A DNA stretch of 64,000 bases, from assembly GCF_000321225.1 (NCBI RefSeq), contig NW_004450330.1, forward strand, positions 1,761,636 through 1,825,635, in the 5' to 3' direction. Source of the stretch: Odobenus rosmarus divergens (Eukaryota > Chordata > Mammalia > Carnivora > Odobenidae). A program made the translations under genes and the position numbers. This document shows positions 51,801-60,800 of this stretch, piece by piece. Below the pieces are notes generated by a model that was not told the origin of the DNA, searched no databases, and saw only the letters and a program-made list of their open reading frames with translations. The stretch's first letter is position 1, and every line of letters starts with the position of its first letter.

Positions 51801-54800
51801 TGTTATATTATTGTAACAATTGAGTTGCTTTTATGAATGAATATTTGCTTGATGCTGTTGTTCTTGGTTGAAATAAGAGTACTATATAGTTTTACTCCAT
51901 GTTTTACTATTTCACAGAATTTGAGCTATTCTTTTTTAATATATTGTTCTGTAGTCAGCTTCTCCATTCAGGTCTTGTTAAAGTCCAAGAATTTATAGTC
52001 ACCACACTTTTCCCCTCAAAATCTCTAGAGCAGTGCTGGATATCAATAGTTACTAAGTACTTACTGGGTACCAGCCACTATTCTAAACAAACTGCATAAG
52101 TTATCTCTTTGACTCTTCCCAGCACCCTTAAAATAAGGTAGATACTACGATTTTACAGATGAGAAAACTGAGGCACTGAGAGGTTACCCAGTGGCAGAAC
52201 CAGCAGTCTAGCTCTAGAGCCCACCTTATAATCACTGTGTACTGCCACTCTTGTGTGGTAGTGGTAATAGCAACTAGTGCATATACTAGTCACAGCTGCA
52301 GCTATTAAAAGTGAGCTAATTCTAAGCTATTTACCTCATTTCTCTTGGCAAATACAATCCTTGATTTTGCTAAAGTTGTTAAGCCTCTTTTAGGGAAGCT
52401 ACAACCTTAGGGCAGTGGTACATGGTTAGTCTTGGAGTATCCAAGGAGTACTCCTGTTTCCTGTATCCTCATTGGGGAGTATGAATTGGATGTTGACTAA
52501 CATGGCTTTCTTGTCTCCCACTTTCCAATAAGCAATAATATTGCATATTCCTAGCAGAAACTACCATTCTTGAAGAAGCTCATTTCTGATTGCAATTGCC
52601 AGAAGTTTATTTTCTTTCACATCTTGTGTCAGGATGCTTTGTTTAATATCTATGATTGTTCAAAATATTCATACATCTTATTTTTAGGATACATGTGTCA
52701 CATAATTTTTTTATGACACTGGCTCTGAAATACAGCATTTCTCAGTGTTGTACAAATTTATTGTCTGGTTTTACTTTTAACATTTGTATGCAGTGCATTT
52801 GTTTTAGGTTATAGAATATAGAGAAAATAAAGAAAATAAAGAAAATAAAGAAAAAATAAAGAAAATAAAGAAAAAAATTCTGTAGCTATTTTGCAATAAC
52901 TACAGGGTGGGCCTGAGGGGCTAAGTCTTTTACAGTTTTATTTTTAGAGATGACATTCTTCCAATATGAGTAGGGGGTAATAGTCTAGATCTTTGGGAGG
53001 CTTGAAAGAGTATACTAATGTAGAATAAAAAAGATCTCTGGGAAGGAACAAAGTGTTACTGTGGATATTAAATCTGTCTTTTTTTTTTTTTTTTTTTAGT
53101 AATTTTAGAGCTCTGGGAACAGATCGGCTAGAATACTACCAGTTTCCCATGAAACTTTATCCAAAAGAAGCCTCATTCATTTGTAAAAGATTGTAAAGTT
53201 TGATAACATAGTTTTTTACCTCATGATGATGGGTTTATGTAGTATCATGATGTATGAAAGAAGAGAAATACGAAGGGATAAAAATGACAAACAGTAACTA
53301 TGAAAGCAAGCGAAAGAGATCAAGTAGTAAAGTGCTAGTTAAAACCATGCGATTTTTTTTCTTTGAATAGTAGTATTTTGCTTGTATAAATATTACTTAT
53401 GTTTCAAAAGCTGAATTTTCACAATCTATTGCTTTTTATTTACCTTTACAACTTGTCAATAAGACTTTGGAAAGTACTTTCTCACACGTAATTTTCTTTG
53501 TGGCAATTCAGGAAAACTTAAACCTAGCCCTGAATTCTGCCTCAGCCATCGGTTGTACAGTGGTCAACATTGGTGCACAGGATCTTAAAGAAGGAAAACC
53601 TCACTTGGTCTTGGGACTTCTCTGGCAGATCATCAAAGTTGGTCTTTTGGCTGATATTGAGATTTCCAGGAACGAAGGTAAGATCATCAAAAATATTTAC
53701 TTTTCATTGACATGTACTTACTGTGGGAAGAATTTATATTTCATTGTTTTCTTTTCAGCTCTAATTGCATTGCTAAATGAAGGTGAGGATCTAGAAGAGC
53801 TGATGAAGCTTTCTCCAGAGGAATTACTGCTGCGATGGGTGAACTACCACCTGACCAATGCAGGATGGCACACCATCAAAAACTTCAGCCAAGACATTAA
53901 GGTTTATATCTTAATGTTCATAACTGTGATGTAAAATAAGGATGTAGAATGCAAAAAAACAAAAAGTGTTCAGAATTAATTTCGAATTGAAGTTTATTTC
54001 ATAAGGACACAGTGTAGAAAATGAAATTTTGCATTTTTCTGTCTGAGGTGGATCTCCCAATTATAATTGCAAAATCCTTTTATTTAAAAAAGAACTGGTT
54101 TAAACTGATGGTTACCAGAAGGGAGGTGGATGGGGGAATGGGTGAAATAGGTGATGGGGATTAAGGAGTACATTTGTGATGAGCACCAGGTGTTGTATGG
54201 AAGTGTTGAATCACTGTATTGTACATCTGAAACTACTATTACATTGTATATTAACTAACTGGAATTTAAATAAGGACTTAAAAATAGAAAAAGGACAAAA
54301 TTTTCTTTTGCAATAAAGAAAAACTGGTTTATTGGTATTTAAGAAGAACTACAACTGGGTGTGAGAAGGAGATACTAGCCCTAGCAGATTAAAGCATTCT
54401 TTCCCATTTTATATGCCACAGAGAGACTAAGTTATAATGAGGATGTCAGTCTATTAATTTGGACTGAGACTTCATCTGTTCACTGGACTAACGGCCTTTG
54501 TGGGCCTGACCAGTTCAACACTCTTACTCCCACTTTGCCAATAACCAGCTAACAGGAGACCAAATATCTTTTTTTTTTTTTTTTTNNNNNNNNNNNNNNN
54601 NNNNNNNNNNNNNNNNNNNNNNNNNNNNNNNNNNNNNNNNGGGACTCGATCCTGGGACTCCAGGATCATGACCTGAGCCGAAGGCAGTCGCTTAACCAAC
54701 TGAGCCACCCAGGCGCCCCAGGAGACCAAATATCTGAGGGCACAGGGAATCAGTTGACAAAAAGAATTCTTCAGGTATGTTTCTCAACCAAAATAGCTTG

Positions 54801-57800
54801 AAATGCTTCTCTCCCTACCGGGAGAGCTTATCAGTGAAACTATAACATTGAGTGTGCCTAACAGTTCTCCCATGGTCACTCCCTAGACATGCATTGCCAG
54901 ATTGGGTCGCTGTGACTCCTTCTCTATGCTTTTTTTCCCCACCCAGACTAATCAGCATTGGCATTTATTCGTATTTTATCTCTAGCTATATTAACACCTT
55001 CAGTCAGATTATGTTCTTGTCATAATGGGCTTAGATGACAATCCTTCTTTGAAGTGACATTGTATTTCTCTGCTTTCATCTATTATATGCTCATTTAAAA
55101 ATTTATTTTGGGGAGCTCTCTTATTTTAAAATTCAGTTCATCAGATTTTTATTAAATCCTTCCTATGGGGTATTATGCCAGGCATAGGGGATGCAAAGAT
55201 TTAGCTCTTGAGAAGCTCACCAGTTACACAGGGAGATAGACATTTAGTGGATGGATATTTCAGTTACATATTGCTATTAACAAGCCACTCAGAACTTAAT
55301 AGCTTAAAATAACCATATCGTTTCTCATGATTCTGTGGGTTAATGCGGCTTAAGTAGTTCTGCTTCAGATGCTTTTGTTTGGGATAAAACTCATTTGCAT
55401 TCAGCTGTCAGTTGGGCTGGTCTGGAGGGTGCACAAGGGCACCACTCACATGTCTAGTGCCTCACAGCATCTCCATGAGGCCTTTCCATAAGGCTAGCTT
55501 GTGCTTCTTCACAGCGTGATAGTCTCAGATAGTTGGACTTCCTCCGTGGAGGCCAACTTCAAGAGGGAGGAAGCAGAAGCTCTTAATCTTAACAGCTTGG
55601 GCCTGGAAGCCCCAGTACATCACTTTCATTGCATTCTGTTGTTCAGAGCAAGTCACAAGGCCAGTCTCAGTTAAAGGGGGGACGTCTTCCAGAAGATAAT
55701 ACTTGACCCTAATCTTAACTGAAGCTTGGGGTGTAAATAAATGAAAAGGTGAGGAAAGGTATTCTAGGTATAGGAAACAGTGTCGCTAGAAGCTGTGAGG
55801 TGTGAAACCAGCATAGTGCATTCAGGAGCCTGTAAGTAATAAGTAAAGTTACTAAGTTATTCCATTCTTTAAGATGAGGACAATTTCTTCAGTTTGAGTA
55901 CTATTTTCCTAAATCAAATGATGATTTTATTCAATTAAAAAATTCTATTTCATGTCTTTCCTTAAAGGATTCAAGAGCCTATTTTCATCTGCTTAATCAG
56001 ATTGCACCAAAAGGTGACCGGGGTGATGAACCTGCCATTACCATTGACCTTTCAGGATTTAATGTAAGTACAGTTCTTAATTAAAGGTTTTTATGTTTCA
56101 GTAAAATATACATTGACAAAATTTACCATTTTAACCATGTTTAAGTGTACGGTTCTTTGGCATTAAGTACATTTGCCGTGAGTGCAACCATCACCACTAT
56201 CCATCTCCAGAACTTTTCATCATCCCAAAGTGAAATCTATACCCGTTAGACAATAACGCCCTATTCCCTTCTCCCCCAAACCTCTGGTAACCGCTGTTGT
56301 ACTTTCTATCTCTGTGAATTTGACTAGTGAGTACAGTCAAATTTAGAGTGCAATTCTCTACAGGCAGCATTCTCTGATGGAGTCCTCAGCTCTTCATTAA
56401 ACCTTGGCCCTTTGTTCTTCAGAAGTTTTTCATGCCCTAGGCTTCAGATCTCCATACTAAGCCATCTGGCTGTCATAACTGAAGAAAGGTAATTACAGAA
56501 TTCTGATGTTGAGTATGTGTGGAATTAACCGTACATCCACTTCTTCCTGGTGCAATATAACTGGAACTCACAAGGGTGCTTTGGTGACTATCACTGTATA
56601 CTAGGAAAGGGAGTAACAAACCATTGCTAAGCAACTGATGATCAGTTCTTCCAACTTATATTCAGAAATATACAAAATAAAAGATGGCAATTCCTAGTGT
56701 TTATGGTGTAGGAAGGACTGACGCAGATCCTGGCCTAGCTAATGCATTTCCTAGGAAGCCCATTTTTTAGCATAAGTTCTAAATACTGCGGAGAGTTCTG
56801 TCTAAACATTAAAATCTGATCAGATATAGTTTGTATGAAAATCTATTAAGTACTTAAAGTGCAACATCCATAATGGTTTTAAAGGCAAATTGAGTCATTA
56901 CAAATGAATTATATTTTACATTATTACAATGAAACATTTGAGAAGGTATTGCAAAACTGCAAAATTAGCAAATTAGTTTGAGTCAAAAAATTAAGAACTT
57001 AAACATACGGAAAATTTCAAACATAATAAAAAAATGAACAAACTCAGTATAATAAACTACCCTGTGCTCATCCCCCAGGTTCAACAACTATCAGCTCATG
57101 ATTAGTCTTTATTCATTTATCACCTGTACTTCCTCTCCTATGTTATTTTGAAGCAAATCCTAGGCATCATAACATTTCATTGATAAGTATTTCAATATGT
57201 ATTTCTATAAGATAAACTTTAAAATATAACCATAATACCTTATCAGACCTAAAGAAATTAGCAATAATCTATATCATCAAAATATTTAGTCAACATTGGC
57301 ATTTCCAATTGCATCTTAAATGTCAGATTTTCTTTCTATAGTTTATTTGAATTAAGATCTGAATAAGGTCCACATATTATTATTTGCTCGTGTCTATGTT
57401 AGGAACTTTTTATTGTTTAATAGCATTAAACCTATTGCTTTCTCTGATTTCATTTACATTTTTACTTTCTTGTAACTGATGCACAAAATGAGATAAGTCA
57501 TAATTCTTGGACATGATACACTCTCATCATGGGTCCGTGCATGTCCCTCTTTTTATTTATTTTTGTTTGTAGTTGTTTTAAAATTTTAACAAGTCTGTAT
57601 GAACCGTCACTCCCAACAAGAAAGCTAAGGCCTTGATAGTAATTTATGTTTAGCTTCCTTCTTCCCTATTCCATCTTTCTGCCTCACCTTAATGTGATAA
57701 TCACCGTCTTCAGTCTTATGCTCATTGTTCTTTTGCTTCTCTTTTTATATAGTTTTCTTTCAACCAAATATATCCCTTACAAAATTAAATTTGTCATTTT

Positions 57801-60800
57801 ACTTTTTAACTTCACATAAAGCTTATTACCTTGTACTTAAATGCTTATTTTGAACATATATTGCTAAGAGTCACTCACATTGTTCGATGTTACTGTGTAA
57901 ATATGACACAGTTTGTCTCCTGTTGACAGGCACTTGGTTTGTTTCTAGGATTTTGCACTTGTGAAAAGTGCTATTCTTCTGATTTTAATAATTTTTTATT
58001 TGTATCCCAACTTGTTTTTCATTGAGAAAAGAGTCTACTGGAAATATTATTCAGAGTAGAATGGGTGAGATAACTAAGCCTCTTAGCCAAAAGGTATGAT
58101 CTTGACCAAATTATCTATAATTTGACCAGTAGGAGCTGACTGATAGAAAATTTGAGAGTTTATTTTGATCTATCGTTTAATATATTTCTAGAAAAGTGAT
58201 TACTTTTAAATATGTTTATCAATAAAAAAATTATGCCAATCAAAAGTTTAATGTTGACCGTTTTTGTTTTATTTTGTTGTTTAGGAGAAAAACGACCTGA
58301 AGCGTGCTGGATTCATGCTTCAAGAAGCAGATAAACTGGGCTGCAAACAGTTTGTTACTCCTGCAGATGTGGTTTCAGGCAATCCTAAACTTAATTTAGC
58401 TTTTGTAGCTAATCTGTTTAACACATACCCGTGCCTGCACAAGCCTGATAATGACATCGATATGAATTTATTGGAAGGTATGTATGTTCTTTCTGCCTTT
58501 TTTTTTTTTTTAAAGATTTTTGTTCTTTCTGCCTTTAATTGCTTCACTGTATGCATCTTCTTGTGGTATTGACTACTGCACTGTCAGAGGTAGGGGATTG
58601 TGGTGGGAGATGCAGTTTACTGTGTGTAGGCATGTGCATCCATTAAAAAGTTTGTATTAAGGAAAGTGGTTGTTGGTTTTGTTAAAAGAGAATGCTGGGG
58701 TAAATCTTACTTGTCTGTCATTTCTCCATCAGAGTTTAGTGAAAACTATCATACATTTAAAGTAGTCTCTTAAATGGCCACATAACATAACTCCACCACC
58801 AATATGGACAATGAATTATCTATTGGAAAAAATAATCATTTTGTAGCTTTTTTTCTCCTTTGAAAGCTACAGTTTGACTCCAGTATTGTTCTCTTTTTAA
58901 TGTTTTTAATGTACATGAAAAAATTTTAAATATTACTTGTTGTGTGTGGGCTATTGTTATCTGTCTCATAATTTATAATACTTTCCTGTTTTGCTTCGTG
59001 AAATGCAGATTTGACCCCTCCTAATGTAGGTACTGTATTTAGTACTTTTCTATACTCTATAAATACATTCATTCTGAATGTTCTTTTTATTAGTACCATT
59101 TATTCTTTCGATCTGGGTTGATATTTATTTTTTGCATTGTTCATGCTGTGTTTTTTCTGTCTTAATATGCCTAAAGAATGACAACAAGGAAGAAACACAA
59201 ATGAAACTGAATTAGAATAGCATAGCAAGGCTTGATTATGTAAACTCTTCCCTGAATTTGCCTTCTATAATGATGGGATACTATAGTTGTAAACACATTA
59301 AAAATCAGTTTTGACAATTGGATTTCGTGTTGTAAAGCCTTTATCCCTCTCCTGTGAATAAACACACTTATCTTTTATCACTGGTAATCTTTGGAAGGAT
59401 CTGTTTAGGTTTTATTTTGTATTAGTTATGTTACATTTCTTGACTGTCATTGAAGCTTATGATATATGAATTGTCGTGACGACAAAAACATTCTTGCTAT
59501 CTAGTTCTTTCTCCCTATCTTTGTTTCCTGGCCTGTCTTCTTTTTGGTTCTCATACTCTCACACGCATACCCAAACCCATATTAGAATCAGAACTAAAGG
59601 TGAAAACAGTGGCAGCAGTCAGAGGGCGGGGTCCATCCTAAAATAGTCTCACTAGTTGCCCTGGTTTGGAGAAGGCAGTCTTCAAGTAGGATTCTTGTTG
59701 GCAGGGAGAATCTGATGTTGCAGAGTCCTTTCTCTCGCATCACCTGCCTTACTCCCTTCCTTCCCCGGGGAGGGGGATAGAATGAGAAGTCAGTTTCATG
59801 ATCTTCTTCTCTTTGACTGCCACAACCAGAGTTCCATTGTCCTTGACACTTTATAATTGCATCTTCTTGATTAATGAAAGAAGTTTCAGATTTAACAAGT
59901 ATGTTCTTTGAGGAATATGATTAATTCAATTCACTCTTCCTGAGGTCCAGTAAAATAAAGACTATATTCTCTACGTAGATATGTAATTGAGAGGAAAGAT
60001 AAAGACTATATTCTCAAAACAAAAAAAGACTATTCTCTGCATAGGTATGTAATTGAGTGGGAAGATAGATAAAAGTATAGATTTTTCAGCAGAGAAATTG
60101 AGGGTGAGGGATTAGAACTTTAAAAAAATTAAAACGGAAGACTGCTAAGTTTTCATCAGTCTGGAAAATTTCAAAATGCCTCTGTATCTTACAATAGAAG
60201 GCATTGTTTAGAGTGGCATATTAAAAATGATCTTCTTTTTATAGTCACTGAGTTCTTGCTAGATACCTTCTCCAACTTGCTCGCTCTTTTGTCATGTTTG
60301 AATTCTTTTGCTAGTGTTCAGCATGCTTTTGGAATTTTTCAGTGTGAATAGGATTGCTAAACATTTCCATTAGTATTTACTCTATTTATATAAGAAGATA
60401 CTATGGGAAATATTTATCAATCATCTTTATTTAGAACATATGTATATCCTGATACGTCTGCCAAAAATGTATTTGACTTCGACTGTCATTGGAATTTCTC
60501 CTCTGTAAATTTGTTTTTATAGATCCTTATGAAATTTGAAGCTTGACTTTATCACATCCCATATTCATGTTCTCATTGGTAAAGAATTTTATCTGAATGG
60601 AATTAGAGAAAATTAAAAGCCCAACTGAATAAAAAAAACCTTCATATTAAATTGAGCCAAATATGTGGGCTATGTATAGAGAGGCCATCTCAGAATTCAT
60701 TTGTGGTGATAGAAAATATATAGTCCGTGGTACTACACTTTGTTCAAATTATGGGTCCACCATTTAGTATCTGAGTGACTTCCATGAGCTTTGGTTTTCT

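Larger units (their letters stand above)
53902..55967. other. PLS1 intron with L1 end, gapped SINE and LTR-like relic
   Basis: Contains an L1 3' end (54103-54295), a Can-SINE with an assembly gap (54572-54717) and an LTR-like relic (about 55260-55690). The rest shows nothing recognisable. Confidence 0.7.
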
